Part shown: positions 9,971-19,792 of the stretch, piece after piece
How positions within the stretch are numbered: position 1 is the first letter of the stretch
How the letters are laid out: the number at the start of each line of letters is the position of its first letter
Notes under the pieces: generated by a model
Databases searched by the model: none
Seen by the model: only the letters and a program-made list of their open reading frames with translations
Told to the model about the DNA's origin: nothing
Source of the DNA: Bacteroidota bacterium
GTDB lineage: Bacteria > Bacteroidota > Ignavibacteria > Ignavibacteriales > Ignavibacteriaceae
Direction: 5' to 3'
NCBI GenBank assembly: GCA_021813585.1
Contig: JAKAJV010000048.1
Location: forward strand, 1-64,000
DNA length: 64,000 nt
Made by a program: the position numbers and the translations under genes

Positions 9971-11154
9971 ATATTTATCTCGCTCAATAGATAGCTTTCA
10001 AAGTCGGCTACAATTTTTTCCCAGCTTAACATATTTTTTATAACCGTCTTCCCTTCTTCCATCAAGTCTCCTCTAATTGAAGGATTATTAATAATCTTTA
10101 CAACAGCATCGGCAAAATTAACCGGATTATCGGCAATAAAAATATATTTATTAAGCGCCTCAGGAAGTCCTCCTACAGCCATCGGGGTTGCTACAACCGG
10201 GACGCCCAATGCTATAGACTCAATTACCTTATTCAGAGTGCCGGCGCCGAATCTCATCGGTGCTACATTAACTGCGCTATTTAAATATTCACTTTTAATA
10301 TCGGGCACAAAGCCCGTTATAAATACGTTTTTAGATTGCAGAGATTTAATTCTTCGCGGCGGCTTTTGCCCCACTATAAAAAATTCGGCGCCAGGAACTT
10401 TCTCCAAAATCAATGGGAAGATTTCCTTTGTAAAATAAATTGCCGCATCATAGTTTGCATAATACGGCATATTGCCTGTAAAGATAATCCTGTTTCTGTT
10501 GTACTGCTTCCTTTCGGATTTAAAATATCCAACATCAATGCCGTTACTAAGAATTTTTATATTAGCCTTTAATCCCGATTTTACCAGGTATTCTTTATCC
10601 ACCTCGGAACAGATAAAGAGCGTATGAAATCTTTCCGCTACTTTTTCATATCTTTCAATCCTTTTCTGCTCTACTTTAACGAAGAATTTCTTTAAAGGAT
10701 TTCTTTCAATTTCTGCAAATCTTTTTAAATATAAAGATACCGCATCGGTAAAGTCTATTACCTTAACCGGCTTGGAAAAATTTTCGCCCGGAAAGTATTG
10801 TGCGCTTCTTATTAGGTGAAAATACATTACATCAACGCTGCCGTCAACGGCAATTTTTTCAATCTTTTTTTTCATCCGGGATGATTGGAACCATGCGGCT
10901 TGGAACGGGAATTCTGTAAACAGCGAAATAAATACTTTGAAAAACGATTCGAAAACCGAAAGCTTAACGGCCTCAATTTCAATTCCGTATTTTTTAAAGC
11001 TCTTCAAATCTTTAAGCTGTCTGCTGCTACGAAGGAAGGTTAAAATTTTAACCGAATTGTTTACCGAAAGATTCTTAGCGAGATTATAAATCTTAAGCTT
11101 ATCGCCTCTGAAAGGTGGATACGGGATACGCGGTGTAATTATTAATATCTTCAA
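9967..11154 (-). CDS. GT4 family glycosyltransferase
   Basis: ITPRIPYPPFRGDKLKIYNLAKNLS, C-terminal APMRFGAGTLNKVIESIALGVPVVATPMAVGGL. Confidence 0.92.
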   Translation of the reverse strand: MKILIITPRIPYPPFRGDKLKIYNLAKNLSVNNSVKILTFLRSSRQLKDLKSFKKYGIEIEAVKLSVFESFFKVFISLFTEFPFQAAWFQSSRMKKKIEKIAVDGSVDVMYFHLIRSAQYFPGENFSKPVKVIDFTDAVSLYLKRFAEIERNPLKKFFVKVEQKRIERYEKVAERFHTLFICSEVDKEYLVKSGLKANIKILSNGIDVGYFKSERKQYNRNRIIFTGNMPYYANYDAAIYFTKEIFPLILEKVPGAEFFIVGQKPPRRIKSLQSKNVFITGFVPDIKSEYLNSAVNVAPMRFGAGTLNKVIESIALGVPVVATPMAVGGLPEALNKYIFIADNPVNFADAVVKIINNPSIRGDLMEEGKTVIKNMLSWEKIVADFESYLLSEINI

Positions 11155-11181
11155 TTCTAATGGTATTCCAGGTATAAAAAC

Positions 11182-12438
11182 TTATTTTTTTATCAAGTTA
11201 TAATATTCATTTTCAAATTGTTCGGCAATTTTTTCCCAGGTGTATTTTTCCTCTATAAGCTTTTTTGCATTGGCAGACATCATCTCCGGATCATATTTAT
11301 TCTCAAAGTATGATATCGTCTTCGAAATAAACTCTTCCGTAGAATCGGCTATAAGCATATGTTTGCCGTCTTCAACATCAATGCCTTCTTTTGCTACGGA
11401 TGTGGAAATTATATTCTGACCGGTCGCGAGCATCTCTATTATCTTTACTCTTATGCCGCTTCCTATTCTAAGCGGAACAACAGCGAGTTGCTTATCCAGA
11501 ACCTCTTTCCATAAGTCTTTCACATAGCCGATCTTGATAATATTTTCTCTGAATGACGAGGGCACTTTTACTTTGTCGGTTCCGGTTCCGTAAAGATAAA
11601 GCTTTACTTCTTTTTTAAATTTTACTATCGAAGGAAAAATTTCTTCCAGGTACCAGTTTAATCCGTCGTAGTTTGGCAGCCACTCAAGAGAGCCTAAATG
11701 AAAGATTGAATAAGGAATGGTTTTGGATTTCCGCATAGCCAACAATTCTTTATCTACGCCTACGCCTATTACCGCTGTATTAACATCAGGGTTTAAGTCC
11801 TTTAAAATTTCTTCGTCATGCCTGGAAACCATAATGCACTTATCGAACTTGCCCGTAATAGAGGGTTCATATTTTAAGAATTTATTATACTGTAATCCGG
11901 AATATTTTTTTAAAATGATATTTTTCTGTTGTTCGTAAAACCTCTGCATTATCTTCAATTCAATATTGTGTTCTCTAAGAACAACGGGAATGTCGACTTC
12001 GTTCCTAATAACATCCAGAGCCCAGGCTAAATGAAGATGATCAATATGCACGATGTCGATTTTATTTCCTTTAAGAAAAGACCGCAGGAATTTTACTAAT
12101 TCTTTTTTTTTGAATTTTGAAATATTATACGGCACCCCTGAAAAAAAATTAAGTATGGCGCCCCCAAAATAATTATTTGTGTTTACATCTAAAATAATCG
12201 GTTTGCAGAATTTACTCAACTCTCTTTCGGATGCAATCTTATCGGCGTTTTTTCTATAGGCAGCAAAATAGATTTCATTCCCTCTTTCTGCCAGATGCTT
12301 TGTTATTCCGTATATTCCTAGCCTGACTTCGCTGTCGGGAGGCAGCGGAACTTGCGGAGAAAGTTGAAGTATCCTCATTATATAAATATGTTTATTACCA
12401 TGGAAACAAAAAAATCGCAGCCTATTTTTGAGTGACAA
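11182..12438 (-). CDS. GT4 family glycosyltransferase (likely start ATG ~12378, MRILQLSPQVPLPPDSEVRLG)
   Basis: VPLRIGSGIRVKIIEMLATGQNIISTSVAKEGIDV GT4 motif. Confidence 0.9.
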   Translation of the reverse strand: MSLKNRLRFFCFHGNKHIYIMRILQLSPQVPLPPDSEVRLGIYGITKHLAERGNEIYFAAYRKNADKIASERELSKFCKPIILDVNTNNYFGGAILNFFSGVPYNISKFKKKELVKFLRSFLKGNKIDIVHIDHLHLAWALDVIRNEVDIPVVLREHNIELKIMQRFYEQQKNIILKKYSGLQYNKFLKYEPSITGKFDKCIMVSRHDEEILKDLNPDVNTAVIGVGVDKELLAMRKSKTIPYSIFHLGSLEWLPNYDGLNWYLEEIFPSIVKFKKEVKLYLYGTGTDKVKVPSSFRENIIKIGYVKDLWKEVLDKQLAVVPLRIGSGIRVKIIEMLATGQNIISTSVAKEGIDVEDGKHMLIADSTEEFISKTISYFENKYDPEMMSANAKKLIEEKYTWEKIAEQFENEYYNLIKK

Positions 12439-12526
12439 ATATAATTAAAATAGGAATAGAATCGTAAATTGATTTACTTTCAAAAAATATTTATTTATTT
12501 TTCTTAACAAATAACGGCGATTAAGA

Positions 12527-12736
12527 ATGGAAAATGAAATTATTTTTATTGTTGAAGATTCTCTTGAAGGCGGATTTGAAGCAAAAGCAATAGGGCATTC
12601 CATATACACACAGGCTGATTCTTTTGAAGAGCTAAAAATCAATATTAAAGAAGCTGTTGGGATTCACTTTGATGCTGCTGAGATGCCCAAATTAATAAGG
12701 ATTCATTATGTAAAGGATGAAGTAATTGGTGCATGA
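12527..12736 (+). CDS. hicB: HicB-like antitoxin (DUF1902-type)
   Basis: IIFIVEDSLEGGFEAKAIGHSIYTQADSFEELKINIKEAV; 4-nt ATGA overlap with downstream hicA. Confidence 0.78.
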   Translation: MENEIIFIVEDSLEGGFEAKAIGHSIYTQADSFEELKINIKEAVGIHFDAAEMPKLIRIHYVKDEVIGA

Positions 12737-12978
12737 AAATTCCCCGAGATGTTTCAGGCGAAGAATTGATTAAAAAATTATTACAACTCGGTTATGTAAT
12801 TGTCAGGCAAAGGGGAAGTCATGTAAGAATGACCAGGACATATCCCGAAGGGGAACACCCAATAACAATTCCTTATCATAATCCTATAAAAATTGGAACA
12901 TTAAACAATATATTATCGGATATATGTTTGAAGATTAAAATTTCTAAGGAAGAATTGATTCAGCAACTTTTTGACTGA
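12733..12978 (+). CDS. hicA: HicA toxin (YcfA-like), apparently intact
   Basis: MKIPRDVSGEELIKKLLQLGYVIVRQRGSHVRMTR: GSH catalytic motif conserved. Confidence 0.85.
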   Translation: MKIPRDVSGEELIKKLLQLGYVIVRQRGSHVRMTRTYPEGEHPITIPYHNPIKIGTLNNILSDICLKIKISKEELIQQLFD

Positions 12979-13078
12979 CTACTTTTTAATTTAAAATTCA
13001 TAAAAAAAGGAATTAACAATTTGTTTTTATTACGTAAAATGTTGGAACAAATTATTTAATAAATAAACCGGAAATTAT

Positions 13079-14137
13079 ATGTTCATAAACAATGATTGTA
13101 TTTATTTTAATGGAGATATTCCCTGCAAGCCGCATAAAAAAAACGGATATCACTGCGATAACTGTCCGGAATACAGAAAGATTACTGAAAAGATTTTAAT
13201 TATCAAGCTCGGCGCTATAGGCGATGTAATAAGAACGACTCCTCTTTTAAGAAGGCTAAGAGACGAATATCCGGATGCCCAAATTACCTGGCTTACTTAT
13301 TCGCCAGCTATCTTAAGCGGTGAGTGGGTGAATAGAATTTTAAATGTCTCCCCGGAGAATATTGAACTTATAAAGCAAATAAATTTTGACTGGCTGATTA
13401 ATCTTGATAAAGATCCGCTGGCAATTTCTCTTACCAACGAAATTTCAGCAGATAAAAAATCGGGCTTTACTATTGATGAATATGGACATGCAAAACCAAT
13501 TTCTACTCACGCTGAAGAGCATAAATGGCTCACCGGCTTATTCGATGACCTGAATAAAGAAAACACAAAGCATTATGTTCAAGAAATATTTGAAATTTGC
13601 GGATACGAGTTTAATGGTGAAGAATACATTTTAGATGTTGAAGACAGCGGTGAAAAATGGGATATTGATAAATCAAAAAAAGTAATCGGCTTAAATACAG
13701 GCTGCGGCGGCAGATGGACTTCCCGCCTATGGAAAACAGAATATTGGATTACACTTGCAAAGGAACTTCTTTCCAACGGATACGAGGTTATTATTCTAGG
13801 CGGTGAACAGGAAGACGAAAAAAATAAGCTTATACAAAAGGAAAGCGGCGCAAAATATTTCGGACATTTTCCGCTGTCGGTCTTCATGTCTCTGTTAAAT
13901 GAATGCGATACGATTGTTACAGCAGTAACAATGGCAATGCATCTTGCAGTAGGATTAAGAAAGAATCTCATACTTTTCAACAACATATTTAACAAGAACG
14001 AATTCTACCTTTACGGCAGGGGCGAAATATTAGAACCGGACTTTGATTGCGACTGCTACTTTACTCCGGTTTGTCCAAATGACTGTATGCAGTATCTTTA
14101 CCCGGAGAGAGTGATAGAAGCAATAAATAGAATTTAA
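13079..14137 (+). CDS. GT9 (heptosyltransferase-like) glycosyltransferase with Cys-rich N-terminus
   Basis: ILIIKLGAIGDVIRTTPLLRRLRDEYPDAQITWLTY, IGLNTGCGGRW, ILGGEQEDEKN; N-term DCIYFNGDIPCKPHKKNGYHCDNCPEY. Confidence 0.9.
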   Translation: MFINNDCIYFNGDIPCKPHKKNGYHCDNCPEYRKITEKILIIKLGAIGDVIRTTPLLRRLRDEYPDAQITWLTYSPAILSGEWVNRILNVSPENIELIKQINFDWLINLDKDPLAISLTNEISADKKSGFTIDEYGHAKPISTHAEEHKWLTGLFDDLNKENTKHYVQEIFEICGYEFNGEEYILDVEDSGEKWDIDKSKKVIGLNTGCGGRWTSRLWKTEYWITLAKELLSNGYEVIILGGEQEDEKNKLIQKESGAKYFGHFPLSVFMSLLNECDTIVTAVTMAMHLAVGLRKNLILFNNIFNKNEFYLYGRGEILEPDFDCDCYFTPVCPNDCMQYLYPERVIEAINRI

Positions 14138-14247
14138 GCAAGGGGAAAAAATTATATTTCGCAAACTCTGATAACAAAATATTTTATTCTTAATACCACT
14201 ATGTAGGAAAAGTTGAATGAACGATTTAGCACTGTCTAATTCAATTC

Positions 14248-14481
14248 TTATAATAAATCCTTTAACATCTCTATTGTAATTCCAACATCTTTACAAATTG
14301 ATTTAACAGTTTTTCTTTTTAGAGATTTCTTCCCATGAATGGGAACTGTTGTTCTGTAACCGTCACTTGATCTCCGATAAATAGCATAACTACTTCCGCT
14401 TTGTCTTAAAAATTCGAAACCAGGTTTCTTAATAACTTTTATTATTTCTTTTGAATTTATGTCTGGAAAAACATTAGTCAT
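14248..14481 (-). CDS. hicA: HicA-family toxin homologue with the GSH motif altered
   Basis: GFEFLRQSGSSYAIYRRSSDGYRTTVPIHGKKSLKRKTVKSICKDVGITIEMLKDLL. Confidence 0.8.
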   Translation of the reverse strand: MTNVFPDINSKEIIKVIKKPGFEFLRQSGSSYAIYRRSSDGYRTTVPIHGKKSLKRKTVKSICKDVGITIEMLKDLL

Positions 14482-14702
14482 ACACTTATTTGCACTGAAG
14501 TAACTAAAAAGTTATCTGAAGGAAGTTCCTGATTTCTAGCCAAATTATCATCAATAAAAGCTCGTACTGCTTCTTTCATCTCTTTCATTGTTTCTTCGTA
14601 TGTTTCACCTTCCACATGGCAGCCGGGGAACGCCGGGCATTCGGCATAAAATCCGCCTTCTTCACATTCTTCTACAACTACTTTATAATTGTATAATTTC
14701 AT
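14478..14702 (-). CDS. hicB: HicB-family antitoxin
   Basis: YKVVVEECEEGGFYAECPAFPGCHVEGETYEETMKEMKEAVRAFIDDN; overlaps the downstream hicA start. Confidence 0.92.
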   Translation of the reverse strand: MKLYNYKVVVEECEEGGFYAECPAFPGCHVEGETYEETMKEMKEAVRAFIDDNLARNQELPSDNFLVTSVQISV

Positions 14703-15011
14703 AAATGCAGTTCCGTTGTTTCTTAATCCTATTATTTAAAAAAAAGTTAAAAAAATAATTTATTAAAAACCACATTGTATATTTTTCGTCAGCTTTAAGA
14801 AAGAACTTTTTAATTAAAACTATTTTTGCGTTAACTGCAAAAAGCCAAATTCCGTAATCTAATTTCGGCTGCGACTACTATTTAACCCATGCCTGTATAA
14901 ACGACAAGTAGTATCTTTAGATTCATTATAAATTCGAATTGTCTATGACTTCTTCAAATAAAAATATCAAACCAAATAAAACATTATCTAAAGAAGATAG
15001 TTTATAAAAGC

Positions 15012-16166
15012 CTATAATTTGTTCTTTTCTTCTTCAATAGATATTATTTTATCAGAAATCATATTCGTAATACTATCCCACGAAAATTTTTCCGCAATAC
15101 TTTTTCTTTCTTCTGCTTTTTCAGGTTTATTATCATGTACTGCTTTTTCAATTAAATTAATAAATTCATCTTCTGATTTAGCTATAAAATTTAATTCTTT
15201 AAACTTGTAAACCTCCGGTAAATTGGTTGATACTACAGGTATTCCGAGTGCCATGTATTCTAACAATTTTAATGGATTAACAGCGACTGTAAGTTCATTA
15301 ATTATGAATGGGATTATTCCGACATCAAAAATCTTAGCATATTTTGGCAACTCACTAAATTGTATTTCACCTAGATAAATAATATTAGGATAATTTGAAA
15401 ATTGGGAAACACTAATCCTTGTTTTTCCAATTAGCAAAAATGTATAATCTAAATAATTTGCAGCACATTTTGTAATTAATTCAACATCTACATATTCAGC
15501 TAATAAACCAAAATAGCCAATAACCGGATGCTTAATTGAATTCACTCGTGCTGGTATATTTGCTGTAACATTATTAAAATGTTGAAAGTCAACACCTTGA
15601 GGTAGAAAATAGCTTTTCCCAGATTTGGGCATGCGGGTTTTGAATAATATATCCGATGTGCCGAACGAACTATCTACAACCTTTAATAAATCTTTTTCCA
15701 ATTTAATTAATGATTTGAAAGCGCCTTCAAAAAGCGAATAATCATCCAAGCAAAAATAATGGCTTGATGATAATTTTAATGTATTGATTAAATCTCCAAT
15801 TATAGGTGTAGAAGTTAATAAGATGGGATTTTTAAAATTATTGTCAATAATAACTTTTTGTATTTTAGCTTTAAGTAATCTACAATTAATTTTTCTAAAT
15901 ACACGTATATCATGGAAAGGAATTATTAATGGATGCAATTGAACTACCCCATCTTCATCCGAATTATTTTTATGATTTAATAGTTTACCAAATTTCTCAA
16001 ATATTCTTTTTACATCACTTATTTTTGCTTTGGGCTTTCTTAATCCAAGAGATCCTATCCAAATTATTCTATTTCCCTTTGCTAATATTTTTCCAATGTG
16101 CTGCATTGTTGATGGATATCTCCCCCAATCATCCGAAAAAATTAATATGTTTCTCTTCGTTATCAT
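15012..16166 (-). CDS. GT4-like glycosyltransferase
   Basis: C-term VGIIPFIINELTVAVNPLKLLEYMALGIPVVSTNLPEV motif. Confidence 0.88.
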   Translation of the reverse strand: MITKRNILIFSDDWGRYPSTMQHIGKILAKGNRIIWIGSLGLRKPKAKISDVKRIFEKFGKLLNHKNNSDEDGVVQLHPLIIPFHDIRVFRKINCRLLKAKIQKVIIDNNFKNPILLTSTPIIGDLINTLKLSSSHYFCLDDYSLFEGAFKSLIKLEKDLLKVVDSSFGTSDILFKTRMPKSGKSYFLPQGVDFQHFNNVTANIPARVNSIKHPVIGYFGLLAEYVDVELITKCAANYLDYTFLLIGKTRISVSQFSNYPNIIYLGEIQFSELPKYAKIFDVGIIPFIINELTVAVNPLKLLEYMALGIPVVSTNLPEVYKFKELNFIAKSEDEFINLIEKAVHDNKPEKAEERKSIAEKFSWDSITNMISDKIISIEEEKNKL

Positions 16167-16210
16167 TGGATTTATGTTAAAGAGGAATTTTAAAATTAAA
16201 CTTGAAGCAA

Positions 16211-17356
16211 TTATAAATTATCCTGAATTATTTTCACAATCCTTTTAGCTGCTTTACCATCACCAAAAGGATTTTTAGTTTTAAAAAAATTAAAATTATT
16301 TTTTAATTTTTTATCTACTTGATTAAACTTTCTTTTAATGATTTTATCAGAACTACCCACAAGGAAAGCATAACCTGCTTTAATAGCTTCCATTCTTTCC
16401 GTAACATCGCGCATTACTAAAATAGGTTTTTTGAAAATATAACATTCTTCCTGAACCCCTCCTGAATCACTAATTATAAAGTAACTTTTTTTCATAAGAT
16501 AAATAAACGACAAATAATCAAGAGGGTTGACTAATACAATATTCGGAATTCTATTTAAAACTTCAGTAACAGGATTTTTAACATTAGGATTTAAGTGAAC
16601 AGGATAAACGAAATTGTAATTAGGATTTTCTTTAGCTAAATCTTTTATAGTATTTAATAATTTTTTGAACTCTGCACCAAATTTTTCTCGGCGATGTAAA
16701 GTAATTAATATAATTTTTTTATTAAATATATTACTGTTACATAGTTGAATTAATTGTTTTTCAATTTTGACAGATAATTTTTTATCCGATATTAATTTTG
16801 ACACGTCCAGTAATGAATCAATGACTGTGTTTCCGGTGACATATACATGATGATTCCCAATACCTTCTTCTAACAAGTTCTGCTTTGACATTTTTGTGGG
16901 GGCAAAATGAAAGTCGGAAATTGCTGAAATAAATTTTCTATTCACTTCCTCAGGATAGGGACTCATTTTATTAAAGCTTCGTAAACCAGCCTCAACATGA
17001 CCAATTTTAATTTTCAAATAAAACGCAGCTAAAGCAGAAGCAAAAGCGGAAGTCGTATCACCCTGAACTATCAGGATATCGGGTTTAATTTCGTTTAACC
17101 TTAATTTTAACCTAGACAGCGAATTTATTGTTACATCAAATAAATCTTGATTCGACTTCATTAAATCTAAGTCATAATCTACTTTTAGATTAAATATATC
17201 TAAAACCTGCCTCAACATTTCTTTATGTTGCCCGGTGGAGCCAACTACTGTCTTAATGGTTCTTAGTTTTTTCAACTCTTTAATAACAGGAGCTAGTTTT
17301 ATTGCTTCAGGTCGTGTACCAAAGATAACTAATACTCTTTTCATATTATTTCCCAA
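16211..17356 (-). CDS. wecB: UDP-N-acetylglucosamine 2-epimerase (non-hydrolysing)
   Basis: VIFGTRPEAIKLAPVIKEL, VQGDTTSAFASALAAFY, HVEAGLRS, SDSGGVQEE. Confidence 0.96.
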   Translation of the reverse strand: MGNNMKRVLVIFGTRPEAIKLAPVIKELKKLRTIKTVVGSTGQHKEMLRQVLDIFNLKVDYDLDLMKSNQDLFDVTINSLSRLKLRLNEIKPDILIVQGDTTSAFASALAAFYLKIKIGHVEAGLRSFNKMSPYPEEVNRKFISAISDFHFAPTKMSKQNLLEEGIGNHHVYVTGNTVIDSLLDVSKLISDKKLSVKIEKQLIQLCNSNIFNKKIILITLHRREKFGAEFKKLLNTIKDLAKENPNYNFVYPVHLNPNVKNPVTEVLNRIPNIVLVNPLDYLSFIYLMKKSYFIISDSGGVQEECYIFKKPILVMRDVTERMEAIKAGYAFLVGSSDKIIKRKFNQVDKKLKNNFNFFKTKNPFGDGKAAKRIVKIIQDNL

Positions 17357-17383
17357 GAGAAAGGATTATCTCTTAATTATATT

Positions 17384-18322
17384 TTAATAAATATTTTTAG
17401 GATAAATAAATAATTGTTTGAAATAATAAAATCCTTTTACAATGAGATTTTTTTTTAATAAGAATATACCTCCTAAAAGATAAAGAGGAATCCTTATAAA
17501 AATACCAAAGTAATGAAAGGATAATATTGTAGCGAAAGTAATACCAGAATAATGTTTTTGATAAAATTTAATTTTTGCGATGCACTGATTTTTATATTTG
17601 AACCAGGGGATCTTGTCGGTCGTTGCACCTCCTAGATGAATGATTGAGGTTTCGGGAAAGAAAAACACGTTCCCTCCTCGTTTTTTTAATCGCTTGCATA
17701 AATCAGCCTCTTCTGCATAGAAATAAAAATTTTCGTCGAATCCTTCAAGCGCTTTATATGTCTCATTCTTACAAAATAAAAATGCTCCCTTTACTATATC
17801 AACTTCTGTAATAGTATATATTGATTTATAATTAAGATGGAACCGATTAAATAATTTGGACTTTGGAAAAAGTTTATATAGGAATAAATTTTCTCCTATT
17901 ACATTACCTATGTTTTCAAAATCTACTATTGATACTTGATTAGTGCCATCTTCATTTAATAACTTACAGCCGACAATAAAATCCCTTTCTAGTCTCTGCG
18001 ATACTTCTAATATTTTTTTTAATGTGTTTTCAATAAAGATTGTATCATTGTTCAATATCAGTAAATATTTCCCTTTTGCTAAATCCATACCTTGGTTATT
18101 GGCTTTAGCAAAACCAAGATTTTGATTATTTTTTTTAATAATAATATTATCCCCAAACTCTCTAAGAATGTCAATAGAACAATCTGTCGAGTTGTTATCC
18201 ACTATTATAAATTCAAAGCTAGGTCCATCCGTATATTTAATTATGGATTCAATACACTTTCGAGTTAAGTCACACGAATTATAATTAATTAGAATAATCG
18301 AAACATCTATATCTTTAATAAT
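17384..18322 (-). CDS. GT2 rhamnosyltransferase-like glycosyltransferase; 5' end extends upstream of the tracked ORF
   Basis: Tracked ORF begins mid-domain (MDNNSTDCS). Upstream in-frame codons encode IIKDIDVSIILINYNSCDLTRKCIESIIKYTDGPSFEFIIVDNNSTD, the canonical GT2 N-terminus; no ATG/GTG/TTG in that extension. Confidence 0.85.
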   Translation of the reverse strand: MIKDIDVSIILINYNSCDLTRKCIESIIKYTDGPSFEFIIVDNNSTDCSIDILREFGDNIIIKKNNQNLGFAKANNQGMDLAKGKYLLILNNDTIFIENTLKKILEVSQRLERDFIVGCKLLNEDGTNQVSIVDFENIGNVIGENLFLYKLFPKSKLFNRFHLNYKSIYTITEVDIVKGAFLFCKNETYKALEGFDENFYFYAEEADLCKRLKKRGGNVFFFPETSIIHLGGATTDKIPWFKYKNQCIAKIKFYQKHYSGITFATILSFHYFGIFIRIPLYLLGGIFLLKKNLIVKGFYYFKQLFIYPKNIY

Positions 18323-19767
18323 TTTTCACCCCATTTTTCTTTATTAAATGTTTTAAAAAGCAAAACCACTTCTTGATTGTTGAAAAAACGAATTTTAACT
18401 GTTAAAGGTATTATCAATATTAACGACAGCAATAAGTAATAAATAAGTGGAAGATAAGATAAAATTAATAATACAGATGCTGAAAGTATACACCAAAGTA
18501 ATATTTTAATGTTAATAAATTTCATATTAATATTCACACGATTTCCTACTATATAAAAGAAAAAGGCACCTATAAATGTCGATATTAATTTAGCTATTCC
18601 AACACCATTATATGAAAATTTTGGAATAAGGATAATTGAGATTATCAAGTCTATTAAAACAATTACTATTCCATAAATAAAATTGAATTTTTGTTTGTTG
18701 TAAGCTGTAAATAAATCTACTGCAAAAAAATTATAGAATAGAAATATTTGAGACCAAAATAAAAGAATCATTGGCATATAAGACTTTTGATATTTGATTC
18801 CGAATATGGCTACAACAATTCCTTCGGCTTTGAAACTACATATTAGTGCCAATAAGAATGAAACAAAAAATAAAATTTTAAAAATAAATCGCATAAGCTC
18901 ACTATTTTTTTCATCATGCCCTTTTATATTTTTAACAATTATGGGGAAAAATGTTGTAATCAAAGCATAGGGTATTATATTGAAAGGAATTGCCATTCGA
19001 GTTGCAATAGCATATATACCAGTTGAGTAAGTAGAATCCAAATTTTTTAATAAAAGTATATCAATTTGCTGGAAAACAGCTATTAAAATTACATAACCCA
19101 TTAAAGGGGCAGACTCTTTAATTAACCATTTTGCTTTAACAAAACTAAATTTAATTCTATAAGAAAATTTTTTATAACTTAAATAAATAATTATTAAAAA
19201 ACCGGGTATATTCGAAGCAACGTATGAAATTACTAAATAAGACAACCCCATATGTAACATAGGTAACAAGATAACCATAATTAGAAAAATTAGATTGTCG
19301 AGAACAACAACTATCATCGAATAATGTGAAAGCAGTGCTATTTTAAATGGAATATCAATAATTTCTCTAAAATTCCTCAATTTGGAAGATAATATAATGT
19401 TCAGAAATAGAATATTGGTTAATAATATTTCATGGGTAGTTAATTTTAATATGACTGAACTAATATTAAATAGGATAAGAACAATGAAAAATAAAATTAG
19501 CCTAACTGAAAATGCAGCATTAAGATATTCGAAATTCTTTTCGAATTTTGAAGTTTCCCTAAATACAATCGGAGCAAATCCGAAATCAATAATAGGCGAT
19601 AATATTATTACTATAGCTAATAGGTAGCTAAATATTCCAAAGCTGTCAACATCCAAATACCTTGCGGCTAGCCAGAAAGCTAAAAAATTTAAAACCAGTG
19701 ATACACCCTGACCAATTGAAAGGGAAAGGATGTTATTAGTAATTGATTTTGAGGGCGGATTTTTCAA
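18307..19767 (-). CDS. Oligosaccharide flippase (Wzx-like)
   Basis: Polytopic 486 aa, ITNNILSLSIGQGVSLVLNFLAFWLAARYLDVDSFGIFSYLLA. Confidence 0.92.
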   Translation of the reverse strand: MKNPPSKSITNNILSLSIGQGVSLVLNFLAFWLAARYLDVDSFGIFSYLLAIVIILSPIIDFGFAPIVFRETSKFEKNFEYLNAAFSVRLILFFIVLILFNISSVILKLTTHEILLTNILFLNIILSSKLRNFREIIDIPFKIALLSHYSMIVVVLDNLIFLIMVILLPMLHMGLSYLVISYVASNIPGFLIIIYLSYKKFSYRIKFSFVKAKWLIKESAPLMGYVILIAVFQQIDILLLKNLDSTYSTGIYAIATRMAIPFNIIPYALITTFFPIIVKNIKGHDEKNSELMRFIFKILFFVSFLLALICSFKAEGIVVAIFGIKYQKSYMPMILLFWSQIFLFYNFFAVDLFTAYNKQKFNFIYGIVIVLIDLIISIILIPKFSYNGVGIAKLISTFIGAFFFYIVGNRVNINMKFINIKILLWCILSASVLLILSYLPLIYYLLLSLILIIPLTVKIRFFNNQEVVLLFKTFNKEKWGEKLLKI

Positions 19768-19792
19768 TTAAATATTTTCAAAAAAAATAATT

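Noticed and set aside
12445-12642. Minus-strand 65-aa ORF
   Set aside because: Antisense to the HicB gene at 12527..12736, which has clear family motifs and a coupled HicA.
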